A DNA stretch of 6,352 nt, taken from contig JAZUOG010000022.1 in assembly GCA_045604545.1 (NCBI GenBank), positions 1 through 6,352 of the forward strand, read 5' to 3'. Shown here piece by piece: positions 1-6,126 of this stretch. Origin of the DNA: RGIG1959 sp045604545. Lineage in GTDB: Bacteria > Bacillota > Clostridia > Oscillospirales > Acutalibacteraceae. The notes beneath the pieces were generated by a model. That model was not told where the DNA came from, ran no database searches, and saw only the letters and a list, made by a program, of their open reading frames with translations. The translations under genes and the position numbers were made by a program. Each line of letters opens with the position of its first letter. Within the stretch, counting starts at the first letter, position 1.

Positions 1-6
1 TCGCTC

Positions 7-47
7 CGCTCAGAATGACAACAAAATCGCTCGGAATGACAACAAAA
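7..47. repeat. Tandem copies of a 21-nt intergenic repeat unit
   Basis: Two near-identical 20-nt units lie at 7-26 and 28-47, differing only at one base (A at 12, G at 33) and giving a 21-nt period. The first six bases of the window (tcgctc) look like the edge of a further partial unit. On the minus strand each unit reads as a core GTCATTCNGAGCG preceded by TTTGTT. From memory, cores of this kind recur between genes in gut Firmicutes, but that was not searched. The array lies immediately downstream of the aspS terminator, and the A-run of the second copy merges with the terminator's T-tract. No coding potential is seen. Its function is unknown. Confidence 0.7.
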
Positions 48-69
48 AAACCCACCCGACACGGGTGGG
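44..69 (-). terminator. Intrinsic terminator of the hisS-aspS transcript
   Basis: An 8-bp GC-rich stem (51-58 paired with 62-69) closes a 3-nt loop (59-61). On the minus strand it is followed directly by seven T residues (complement of 44-50). It begins 16 nt past the aspS stop codon, the expected place for a Rho-independent terminator. A shorter T-run (71-75) on the other side means it could also work for plus-strand transcripts entering from the left. The hairpin and T-tract are directly visible; termination itself is inferred. Confidence 0.92.
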
Positions 70-84
70 CTTTTTCTATCCTTT

Positions 85-1863
85 TTATTGTTCCTTCACG
101 ATCGCGAGGGACAGCTCTTTGAGCTGGGCGTCGTCGACGACCGACGGACACGCCGTCATCGGTTCGGTCATGTTCTGCACCTTCGGGAAGGCGATGACAT
201 CGCGCAGGGTGGCGGCACCCAGCATCTGCATCACGAGGCGGTCAAGACCGATGCCCATGCCGCCGTGGGGCGGTGCGCCGTAGCAGAAGGCACTGGTGAG
301 GAAGCCGAATTTCTCTTCCGCTTCTTCCTCGGACAGGCCGAGCGCTTTGAACATGGTCGCCTGCAGGGTGGGGTCGGTGATGCGAATGGAGCCGGATGCG
401 AGCTCGATGCCGTTGAGCACAAGGTCATAGGCTTTCGCAAACACCTTCGCGGGATCGCTCTCGAGATAGGGAATGCACTCGTCAAGCGGCGAGGTGAACG
501 GGTGGTGCATCGCGTCCCACTGCGCGGTCTCCTCGTTCCACTCGAAGAAGGGGAATTCGGTGATCCACAGCGGTGCATAGCCGGTACGCTCGATGCCGAT
601 GCGGTCCGCCACTTCCAGACGCAGAGCGCCGAGGGTGGTGAGAACGTGCTTCTTGATGGGATCGGCGACGATGAGCACCACGTCGCCTTGCTCAGCACCT
701 GCGGCAGAAAGGAGAGCCTCCATCTGCTCGTCGGTCATGAATTTGGCAAAGGAGCAACCGCGGTTATCCGCCGTCCAGCGCACCCATGCCAGACCCTTCG
801 CGCCGATGCCCTTGACATATTCGGTCAGCTTGTCGATCTCCTTGCGGGTCAGCTTATCGGCGGCACCCTTGGCGGTGATGGCACGCACCGTGCCGCCGCC
901 TTCGATGGCGCTCTTGAACACGACAAACTCACTGTCGGTGACCGCCGCTGTGAGGTCGACGATCTCCATGCCGAAACGCACATCGGGCTTATCCGAGCCG
1001 AAACGCTCCATCGCCTCGGTGTAGGTCAGGCGGGGCAACGGCATCGGCAGATCAACGCCGAGCGCTTCCTTGAACACGGTCTGCATATAGCCTTCGCCGA
1101 TGGCGAGGACATCTTCCACATCGACAAATGACATTTCGAGGTCGATCTGGGTGAATTCGGGTTGACGGTCGGCGCGCAGGTCTTCGTCACGGAAGCAACG
1201 CGCCAGCTGCATATAGCGGTCAAAGCCCGCGACCATCGACAACTGTTTGTACAGCTGGGGCGACTGCGGCAGGGCGTAAAACTCGCCGCCGTGAATACGG
1301 GACGGCACGAGGAAGTCGCGCGCGCCTTCGGGGGTGGACTTGATGAGCATGGGGGTTTCCAGCTCAATAAAGCCGTTGGCATCAAAATAATCGCGGGTGA
1401 TCTTCGCGATGCGGTGACGCATCAGCAGATTCTTTTGCAGGTCGGGACGGCGCAGGTCGAGATAGCGATACTGCAGGCGGGTCAGCTCGTCGGTCTTGCA
1501 GTTTTCGACGATTTCAAACGGCGGCGTTTTCGCCTTGCCGAGAATGCGCAGTTCCTTGACGGCGATCTCGATGTCGCCCGTCGGGATATCCTTGTTTTTG
1601 GAGGTACGCTCGCGCACCTCGCCGACAGCGGCGAGAACATACTCACTGCGGACGGTGAACGCCTTGTCGAACACCTCGCGGTCGACGGTTTCATCAAAGG
1701 CGAGCTGTACAATGCCCGTGCGGTCGCGCAGGTCGACGAAGATCAGCTGACCGAGGTCGCGCTGACGCTGAACCCAGCCGCACAGGGTGACGGTTTGTCC
1801 GATATGTTCGGGACGAAGCACGCCGCAATAGTGCGTGCGGGAAAGACCCTTCATGGTTTCCAT
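85..1863 (-). CDS. aspS: Aspartate--tRNA ligase (AspRS), class II
   Basis: Cytoplasmic enzyme that activates aspartate with ATP and attaches it to tRNA-Asp; it may also charge tRNA-Asn if the host uses the amidotransferase route, which cannot be decided here. The protein is 592 aa, normal for bacterial AspRS. It has an N-terminal OB-fold anticodon-binding domain (about 1-110) and a class II catalytic core with motif 1 around GFIELETPM (164-172). The aspartate/ATP site stretch QSPQLYKQ lies at 200-207, motif 2 FRDEDLRADRQPEF at 224-237, and motif 3 GIGLDRL at 537-543 with its arginine. The bacterial GAD insertion sits between about 290 and 425. I chose the ATG at 1863 because an AGGAG lies 10 nt upstream. 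An in-frame GTG at 1887 overlaps the hisS stop but has no better site, and another ATG at 1854 lies too far from the Shine-Dalgarno. The gene follows hisS by 20 nt and is the last gene before a terminator, so co-transcription is very likely. Confidence 0.97.
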   Translation of the reverse strand: METMKGLSRTHYCGVLRPEHIGQTVTLCGWVQRQRDLGQLIFVDLRDRTGIVQLAFDETVDREVFDKAFTVRSEYVLAAVGEVRERTSKNKDIPTGDIEIAVKELRILGKAKTPPFEIVENCKTDELTRLQYRYLDLRRPDLQKNLLMRHRIAKITRDYFDANGFIELETPMLIKSTPEGARDFLVPSRIHGGEFYALPQSPQLYKQLSMVAGFDRYMQLARCFRDEDLRADRQPEFTQIDLEMSFVDVEDVLAIGEGYMQTVFKEALGVDLPMPLPRLTYTEAMERFGSDKPDVRFGMEIVDLTAAVTDSEFVVFKSAIEGGGTVRAITAKGAADKLTRKEIDKLTEYVKGIGAKGLAWVRWTADNRGCSFAKFMTDEQMEALLSAAGAEQGDVVLIVADPIKKHVLTTLGALRLEVADRIGIERTGYAPLWITEFPFFEWNEETAQWDAMHHPFTSPLDECIPYLESDPAKVFAKAYDLVLNGIELASGSIRITDPTLQATMFKALGLSEEEAEEKFGFLTSAFCYGAPPHGGMGIGLDRLVMQMLGAATLRDVIAFPKVQNMTEPMTACPSVVDDAQLKELSLAIVKEQ

Positions 1864-1873
1864 TGGGTGAACA

Positions 1874-1880
1874 CTCCTTT
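1874..1880 (-). promoter_or_regulatory. Ribosome binding site deciding the aspS start
   Basis: On the minus strand AAAGGAG (1880 down to 1874) lies 10 nt before the ATG at 1863. It falls entirely between the hisS stop codon (1886-1884) and that ATG. This supports a 592-aa protein rather than the 600-aa version from the GTG at 1887, whose reading would run through this site. Confidence 0.85.
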
Positions 1881-1883
1881 CAA

Positions 1884-3194
1884 TCACTCGACATCGGCTT
1901 CGACCATCATGTCAGACAGCTCGCGCTCGAGTGCCTTGGCGTAAATGGTGTGGAAGATGTCTTTGAGGGCGATGTCTTCCTGTTCGCCGCTCTCCATATC
2001 CTTCAGACGCACGTTGCCGGTGTCCAGCTCGTTGTCGCCGATGACAACCGTATAGCGTACGCCGAGTTTGTCGGCATATTTCATCTGTGCCTTCAGACCG
2101 CGACCGGCAAGGTCGGTTTCGACCGCGATGCCGCGCTCGCGAAGCTGACACGCGATGGTGAAGCAGGCGGCCACGGCGCGCTCACCCATCGGCGCAAGAT
2201 ACAGCTCAGGGCGGGGCGGTTCGGGCAGTTTGGCTTCCTTCGCCTCGAGGATCATGAGCAGACGCTCGAGTCCCATGCCGAAGCCGAGGGAGGGCAGGTG
2301 ATTGCCACCCATTTCCTCGATCAGACCGTCATAGCGACCGCCGCCGCACACGACCGCCTGCGCACCCAGTGCATCGGACACAAATTCAAACACGGTGCGG
2401 GTGTAGTAGTCAAGACCGCGCACGATGTGGGTGTCGATCTCAAACGGCATACCCGCCGCTTCGAGGTAGGTTTTCACCTTGGCAAAGTGGTTTTCGCAGT
2501 CTTCGCACAGGAAATCGAGCATCACGGGCGCTTTGTCGGCGATCTCGTGACACACGGGGGATTTGCAGTCGAGGATACGCATCGGGTTGCGGTCGAGGCG
2601 ACCGCGGCAGGTTTCGCACAGCGTGTCGACGTGGGATTCAAAGTAGGCTTTGAGTGCCTCGTGATATTTGGCGCGGCAGGTGGGGCAACCGATGGAGTTG
2701 ATGTGCAGTTTGACACCCGTCACGCCGAGGGTCTCGAGCAGGGTGAACGCCAGCGACATCACTTCCGCGTCCGCCTGCGGCTCGGAAGCGCCGAAGCACT
2801 CGACACCGAACTGGTGGAATTCGCGCAGGCGGCCTGCCTGCGGCTTTTCGTAGCGATAGCAGGAGGTGAGGTAGCACACCTTGGCGGGGAGGGCTTCGGT
2901 ATGCAGACCGTGCTCAAGAAGGGCGCGCGCCGCACCCGCCGTGCCTTCGGGGCGCAGGGTGATCGAACGGTCGCCCTTGTCCTTGAAGGTGTACATTTCT
3001 TTTTGCACGACGTCGGTCGTTTCGCCGACCGAACGATGGAACAGCTCGGTGTGTTCAAACACGGGCGTTCTCAGCTCGCGGTAGCCGAAGTCGCGGGCAA
3101 CCGCCAAGGCGGTCTGCTCGATATATTGCCATTTGTGGCTGTCGCGGGGCAGGACATCCTGCGTGCCGCGAGGGGCTTTTGTGATGAGTGCCAT
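1884..3194 (-). CDS. hisS: Histidine--tRNA ligase (HisRS), class II
   Basis: Cytoplasmic class IIa synthetase that charges tRNA-His. Length 436 aa, normal for the bacterial dimeric enzyme. Motif 2 is at 112-128 (CYRYEKPQAGRLREFHQ). The two histidine-specific signatures are RGLDYYTRTVFE at 259-270 and GGGRYDG at 284-290. Motif 3 is GFGMGLERL at 304-312, and the C-terminal anticodon-binding domain runs from about 330 (LYLAPMGE, 331-338). The insertion domain carries a dense cysteine set (C170/C173, C193/C196, C210, C215, C230/C233), which looks like a metal-binding arrangement. The ATG at 3194 has AAAGGAG at 3213-3207, a slightly long 12-nt spacing. It is followed after 20 nt by aspS, the same order as in Bacillus subtilis. 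The leader upstream is only 104 nt, contains a stem-loop and has no recognisable full T-box. Confidence 0.97.
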   Translation of the reverse strand: MALITKAPRGTQDVLPRDSHKWQYIEQTALAVARDFGYRELRTPVFEHTELFHRSVGETTDVVQKEMYTFKDKGDRSITLRPEGTAGAARALLEHGLHTEALPAKVCYLTSCYRYEKPQAGRLREFHQFGVECFGASEPQADAEVMSLAFTLLETLGVTGVKLHINSIGCPTCRAKYHEALKAYFESHVDTLCETCRGRLDRNPMRILDCKSPVCHEIADKAPVMLDFLCEDCENHFAKVKTYLEAAGMPFEIDTHIVRGLDYYTRTVFEFVSDALGAQAVVCGGGRYDGLIEEMGGNHLPSLGFGMGLERLLMILEAKEAKLPEPPRPELYLAPMGERAVAACFTIACQLRERGIAVETDLAGRGLKAQMKYADKLGVRYTVVIGDNELDTGNVRLKDMESGEQEDIALKDIFHTIYAKALERELSDMMVEADVE

Positions 3195-3234
3195 GGTGTG
3201 TACTGTCTCCTTTGTGTGTAGCTTTACGGAACAT

Positions 3235-3283
3235 AAGTGGCCGTCTCATTCGCGGTGAGGACACCTCAAATCGACAGCCACTT
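3235..3283 (-). promoter_or_regulatory. Stem-loop in the mgsA-hisS leader
   Basis: Bases 3273-3283 (gacagccactt) pair with 3235-3245 (aagtggccgtc) as an 11-bp stem with one G-U wobble when read as minus-strand RNA. The 27-nt loop contains a second small hairpin (3256-3260 with 3264-3268, 3-nt loop). The structure starts 15 nt after the mgsA stop and ends 21 nt before the hisS Shine-Dalgarno. No T-run follows on either strand, so it is not a typical intrinsic terminator. The loop side includes ACCGCG, which recalls part of the T-box core, but the rest of a T-box is missing. It could be an RNA-stability or attenuation element, or a protein operator. The pairing is visible; the function is unknown. 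Confidence 0.55.
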
Positions 3284-3298
3284 CATGAAAAATCCACA

Positions 3299-3706
3299 TT
3301 ATTTCGATTGGGGATTGACGATGTTGCGCCAGTCAAGGTCGCCGCGGTCAAGACCGTGGATCAGTACCTCGGCGGTGGCGATGTTGGTGGCAACGGGAAT
3401 GTTGCGCATATCGCATAGGCGCATCATGTCGTGTTCGTTGGGTTCGTGATTTTTGGCGGTGAGCGGGTCGCGGAAAAACAGCAGCAGATCGATCTCGTCG
3501 CATTGAATGCGCGCGGAGATCTGCTGGTCGCCGCCCTGGGAGCCGCTTAAATAGCGGAGCACAGACAGTCCGGTCGCTTCCGCGACCATTTTTCCGGTGG
3601 TGCCGGTGGCACAAATGTTGTGTCGGCTGAGGATACCGCAGTAGGCGATGCAAAACTGCACCATCAGCTCCTTTTTGGTGTCGTGAGCGATCAAGGCAAT
3701 GTTCAT
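3299..3706 (-). CDS. mgsA: Methylglyoxal synthase
   Basis: Converts dihydroxyacetone phosphate to methylglyoxal plus phosphate in the cytoplasm, a bypass of lower glycolysis used when phosphate is short or sugar phosphates accumulate. The 135-aa protein has family length without the N-terminal extension of the E. coli enzyme. Visible signatures are IALIAHD at 3-9, ATGTTG at 33-38, GGDQQ at 58-62 (D60 aligns with the E. coli catalytic Asp71), FFRDPL at 77-82, and IPVATNIATAE at 103-113. The active-site loop reads NHEPN (86-90): His87 aligns with E. coli His98, but Asn90 stands where E. coli has Asp101. The ATG at 3706 has an AAAGGAG 12 nt upstream. It lies 66 nt behind the minD gene, an adjacency also found in clostridial min clusters, and 104 nt ahead of hisS. 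No strong separate promoter was seen for it. Confidence 0.96.
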   Translation of the reverse strand: MNIALIAHDTKKELMVQFCIAYCGILSRHNICATGTTGKMVAEATGLSVLRYLSGSQGGDQQISARIQCDEIDLLLFFRDPLTAKNHEPNEHDMMRLCDMRNIPVATNIATAEVLIHGLDRGDLDWRNIVNPQSK

Positions 3707-3743
3707 ACGGGTGGCACGCTCCTTTACAAAAATGGTATGTGTT

Positions 3744-3760
3744 GCGACAGGACTTGTCGC
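3744..3760 (-). other. Small intergenic hairpin between minD and mgsA
   Basis: A 6-bp perfect stem (3744-3749 with 3755-3760) closes a 5-nt loop, 12 nt after the minD stop. On the minus strand the next T-run comes about 10 nt later, so it is at best a weak terminator. It may simply be an mRNA processing or stability hairpin that separates minD from mgsA expression. Seen directly; role uncertain. Confidence 0.4.
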
Positions 3761-3772
3761 TTGATTACGAAG

Positions 3773-4501
3773 TTATTTCAGTTTGGCGAGCGGGACGTTT
3801 TCCGCACAAAAGCGGGCGGCAATGTTGTCAAAGCATTGGCGCGCTTTGCTTTTCTTCGGAAGCGGTTTTCCCGCCGCGGTGGCGAGGGTGACGGCTTCGT
3901 CCTCGGGAATGACCCCGAGAAGCGGCACCTGCGCCGTGTCCATCACCGCGTCGATGTCAAGAAGCTGTCCTTTTCGGACGGCACGGGGACGAAGACGATT
4001 GATGATCATTTTATAGGAGATCCCCAGCTTGTCCAACTCGACGCTCGTGATATAGGCGTCGCGGGCGCACACGGGATCGGGGGTGACAACGAGAACGGCG
4101 CGGTCGGCGACCGTTGCGGCGGCGCGAAATCCGCGGCCGATGCCGGCGGGACAGTCGATGAGCACCACGTCATAGTGCTCGGCAAGTCCCTTGCAAAGAT
4201 AGGAAAAGGCGTCCATATCGGCGATGCCGTCGGCGCTTTCGGGCGCGGGCATCACAAACACATTGTCGGCGAGGGGAGAGGCATAAATCGCCTTTGACGG
4301 CTCACACCGTCTGAGCAACACGTCCTGCAGGGTGTACACCGCGTCATCGGCAATGTCAAACATCAGATCCAGACTGCGAAGTCCCGCGTCGGTGTCGATC
4401 ACCAACACGGATTTCGAGCGTTTTGCCAGTGCACACGAGAGTCCCATGCATACGGTCGATTTTCCGACACCGCCTTTTCCGGAAGTGACAACGGCGATCA
4501 C
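3773..4501 (-). CDS. minD: MinD-type septum-site ATPase with short C-terminus
   Basis: P-loop ATPase of the MinD/ParA superfamily. MinD normally dimerises on the membrane with ATP and recruits MinC to block FtsZ assembly away from midcell. The 242-aa protein starts with the deviant Walker A GKGGVGKST (8-16), followed by the A' motif IDTDAGLRSLDL (35-46) and the MinD-like DCPAGIGRGF (116-125). NRLRPR (168-173) and PLLGVIPEDEAV (193-204) resemble MinD more than ParA or FlhG. The protein ends ...FCAENVPLAKLK, about where classical MinD still has 15-20 residues including the amphipathic membrane-targeting helix, so membrane binding is doubtful. No minC or minE lies beside it. The start is GTG at 4501, supported by AAAGGAGG at the right spacing; the overlapping ATG at 4503 runs straight into TGA. 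It has its own promoter-like sequence upstream and mgsA downstream. Family assignment is firm; a division role is inferred. Confidence 0.88.
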   Translation of the reverse strand: MIAVVTSGKGGVGKSTVCMGLSCALAKRSKSVLVIDTDAGLRSLDLMFDIADDAVYTLQDVLLRRCEPSKAIYASPLADNVFVMPAPESADGIADMDAFSYLCKGLAEHYDVVLIDCPAGIGRGFRAAATVADRAVLVVTPDPVCARDAYITSVELDKLGISYKMIINRLRPRAVRKGQLLDIDAVMDTAQVPLLGVIPEDEAVTLATAAGKPLPKKSKARQCFDNIAARFCAENVPLAKLK

Positions 4502-4516
4502 ATGAGACCCTCCTTT
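4498..4516 (-). promoter_or_regulatory. minD ribosome site with ATG-TGA overlapping the GTG start
   Basis: On the minus strand AAAGGAGG (4516-4509) precedes the sequence CATGTGATC. An ATG (4503-4501) is followed at once by TGA (4500-4498), while the true minD start GTG (4501-4499) overlaps both. Spacing from GGAGG is 5 nt to the ATG and 7 nt to the GTG, so both codons lie within reach of the same ribosome site. Initiation at the ATG would give only a single methionine before stop. This could lower or modulate MinD synthesis. The arrangement is visible; regulation is inferred. Confidence 0.7.
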
Positions 4517-4541
4517 CCGATTACATAGAGATTGTCGCTTT

Positions 4542-4570
4542 ATTTTACCATGTTTTTGACGAGAAGTAAA
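4542..4570 (-). promoter_or_regulatory. Sigma-A-type promoter for minD (extended -10)
   Basis: Read on the minus strand, TTTACT (4570-4565) is a 4/6 match to the -35 box. After exactly 17 nt comes TAAAAT (4547-4542), a 5/6 match to the -10 box, preceded by TGG, which makes an extended -10. Transcription would start near 4535, leaving a leader of about 35 nt before the minD start. The region is clearly AT-richer than the genes around it and sits between maf and minD, so minD-mgsA can be expressed apart from the CPBP-maf pair. Confidence 0.65.
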
Positions 4571-4577
4571 GACGTTT

Positions 4578-5147
4578 TTAGGAAAATGGCTGTAAAAAAC
4601 GCCATAATGACGCGGAAGGAAGCCCCATCACGGTGTAATAATCGCCGTCGATGCCGTCGATGTAGCGCAGACAGCGACCCTGAATGGCATACGCCCCTGC
4701 CTTGTCCATGCTTTCACCGCAGGCAACGTAGTCCGCAATGTCCTGTTCGGACATGGGCGCAAAGCGCACCCATGTCTGATCGACATAGCCGTCTTCAGCG
4801 TCCTTTCCGCATACCCACACGCTTGTCAGCACACGATGGGTGCGTCCCTGCAGACGGCGAAGCATCGCTTTGGCATCCTCCTCGTCGACGGGTTTTCCGA
4901 GTGCGACAGCGCCGCCTTCCTCGTCGACAATGACCGAGGTGTCCGAGCCGAGAACGGGCAGGTCGGTGGTGAGAGCGGTCTTGACCTCGCGCGCTTTGGC
5001 GCGGGCAACGGCGAGGGCGTTTTCTTCCACCGACAGGGCGGGGTCAAACGCCGGCTCGTTTGCGGCGGGGTGAATGTAAGCGGTCAGCCTCAGCAGCTCG
5101 CAGATCTCTTTGCGGCGGGGCGAGGCGGACGCGAGAATGATCTCCAT
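4578..5147 (-). CDS. maf: Maf family nucleoside triphosphate pyrophosphatase
   Basis: House-cleaning enzyme that hydrolyses nucleoside triphosphates to monophosphates plus pyrophosphate; this subfamily acts mainly on dTTP/UTP and modified pyrimidine nucleotides. The 189-aa length is typical. Motifs in order: SASPRRKE (7-14), the conserved Glu in NEPAF (E31), GSDT (67-70) with the catalytic-type Asp69, LGKPVDEEDAKAML (83-96), GRTHRVLTSV (101-110), DKAGAYAIQG (148-157), and YYTVMGLP (170-177). The SPRR wording points to the YhdE/Maf group rather than the YceF group. Small departures from common wording are Ser68, where Ala is frequent, and Ala154 before IQG, where Gly is frequent. ATG at 5147 has AAGGAG at 5163-5158, 10 nt upstream. 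The gap to the upstream protease gene is only 17 nt and the ribosome site partly overlaps its stop codon, so the two are probably one operon. Proximity to minD fits the known link of maf with division and shape gene clusters. Confidence 0.95.
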   Translation of the reverse strand: MEIILASASPRRKEICELLRLTAYIHPAANEPAFDPALSVEENALAVARAKAREVKTALTTDLPVLGSDTSVIVDEEGGAVALGKPVDEEDAKAMLRRLQGRTHRVLTSVWVCGKDAEDGYVDQTWVRFAPMSEQDIADYVACGESMDKAGAYAIQGRCLRYIDGIDGDYYTVMGLPSASLWRFLQPFS

Positions 5148-5164
5148 CAAAAAAGCACTCCTTA

Positions 5165-6118
5165 TCAGGCGTAGATGATCATGAACACCACCATCAGCAC
5201 GATCGCCGCCCACAAAAACGGGGCGCGAAGAAGCCCTTTGGCGCGGGCAAAAACGGTGGCGGTGTGTTTCGGGCGGCTGCGTTCGAGCGGGTGGCGAAGC
5301 AACCAGATGCCTGCCACCGCCCCCATCATCAGCGCGACGATCAGAATGAGCAGTTCCCAGAATGCCGCCAGATCGCGGTCGGAAAATTGCAGGATAAAGG
5401 TGGTGATGAGCGACAGGCTGTTGGCGACCGCGTGAATGACGATGGTGAGCCTCAGACTGTCGGTGTGAACAAAGATCGTGCCGAGAATGAGACCCATCAG
5501 CAACGCGTACGGCGCTTGCGCGAGGTTGCCGTGCATCAGGGAAAACAGCAACGCCGAAATGCACACCGCCGCAAAGCGACCGATGGGACGAAGCGTCTGC
5601 AGGACGATCCCGCGAAGGAGCGTTTCCTCCATGACAGCGGGAATGATCGCAAAAACGGCGAGATTGACAAGCAGCGCCAGCACATGACTTCCCGCAAACA
5701 TCGTGATATCCGGTTCGGCGGTACCGGCGCTGAACAGAGCGCCGCCGAGCAGTGCCGCGGCGATATTCGCCACAAGGCAAAGCGCCACGCCGCACAGCAC
5801 AATGCAGATCTTGCGGTCGCTTGACAGGTTGAGCGGCGAAACACGGTGGGTGTTTTTGGGGAGCAGCCACAGCTTTCCCGCAAGGAGCGGGATACCGAGC
5901 ATCAGCATATACATCAGCAGGTACCACAGCATATAGGCGTGCGGTGCCATGCCCAATGCGTCCGCTGTCACGTCAACGCCGCCGACGGCAAGAAAATGAA
6001 GCACCACGGTCGGAACGATATATTGACACAGCGTCATCAGAATGAGCAGCAGGCCCACGCGGTTGGCGCGATGGTAGCCGATGATGTCGTCGGTCGTATG
6101 CGGTTTTGCGGTTGCCAT
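5165..6118 (-). CDS. CPBP family intramembrane glutamic endopeptidase (CAAX protease/Abi)
   Basis: Multi-pass membrane protein of the CPBP (Abi, Rce1-like) family, whose members cleave peptides within the membrane; in bacteria roles range from bacteriocin self-immunity to processing of secreted peptides. The substrate here is unknown. The 317-aa protein has about eight hydrophobic segments (roughly 21-45, 61-86, 104-128, 145-162, 182-195, 203-217, 222-245, 252-275), plus one at the very C-terminus (299-316). The catalytic signatures are intact: EETLLRG at 164-170 (E164, E165, R169), FSLMH at 192-196 (H196), and HAVAN at 229-233 (H229, N233). The start at 6118 is set by a near-perfect AAAGGAGG 8 nt upstream. 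A longer open frame reaching 6322 runs through intergenic repeats and is not accepted. maf follows after 17 nt, suggesting co-transcription. No peptide or immunity partner is visible in the window, so a specific role cannot be assigned. Confidence 0.92.
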   Translation of the reverse strand: MATAKPHTTDDIIGYHRANRVGLLLILMTLCQYIVPTVVLHFLAVGGVDVTADALGMAPHAYMLWYLLMYMLMLGIPLLAGKLWLLPKNTHRVSPLNLSSDRKICIVLCGVALCLVANIAAALLGGALFSAGTAEPDITMFAGSHVLALLVNLAVFAIIPAVMEETLLRGIVLQTLRPIGRFAAVCISALLFSLMHGNLAQAPYALLMGLILGTIFVHTDSLRLTIVIHAVANSLSLITTFILQFSDRDLAAFWELLILIVALMMGAVAGIWLLRHPLERSRPKHTATVFARAKGLLRAPFLWAAIVLMVVFMIIYA

Positions 6119-6126
6119 AGGCGCCA

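Noticed and set aside
1..47. A CRISPR array at the left edge
   Set aside because: The 21-nt units are directly tandem, with no unique spacers, and only two to three copies are present.
1864..1887. GTG at 1887 as the aspS start, overlapping the hisS stop
   Set aside because: The AAAGGAG lies downstream of that GTG and at the right distance from the ATG at 1863. AspRS homologues begin close to the RTHYCG stretch, not earlier.
88..1944. Long plus-strand open frames opposite aspS (88-1131 and 1162-1944)
   Set aside because: These are antisense shadows of aspS, with histidine- and arginine-rich low-plausibility protein and no start signals.
1863..3221. A 452-codon plus-strand open frame covering all of hisS
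   Set aside because: It is the antisense shadow of an unmistakable HisRS gene. It has no ribosome site or recognisable domains and its composition is that of a mirrored GC-rich gene.
3195..3298. A T-box riboswitch in front of hisS
   Set aside because: Only ACCGCG matches the core. The region is too short for a specifier stem, the complete T-box core is absent and no terminator follows.
3195..3330. A promoter directly upstream of hisS
   Set aside because: TTGACT at the end of mgsA has no -10 at a workable distance, and the other candidate pairs match poorly.
5148..5927. Open frame continuing upstream of maf to 5927 (449 codons in total)
   Set aside because: The upstream part is out of frame with the protease gene and shows no domain. 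The Maf protein clearly begins at the ATG at 5147, which has its own ribosome site. It is not a fusion.
5165..6118. A bacteriocin or abortive-infection immunity system around the CPBP protease
   Set aside because: The protease motifs are real, but no leader peptide, transporter, modifying enzyme or toxin gene is visible nearby. The neighbours are housekeeping genes.
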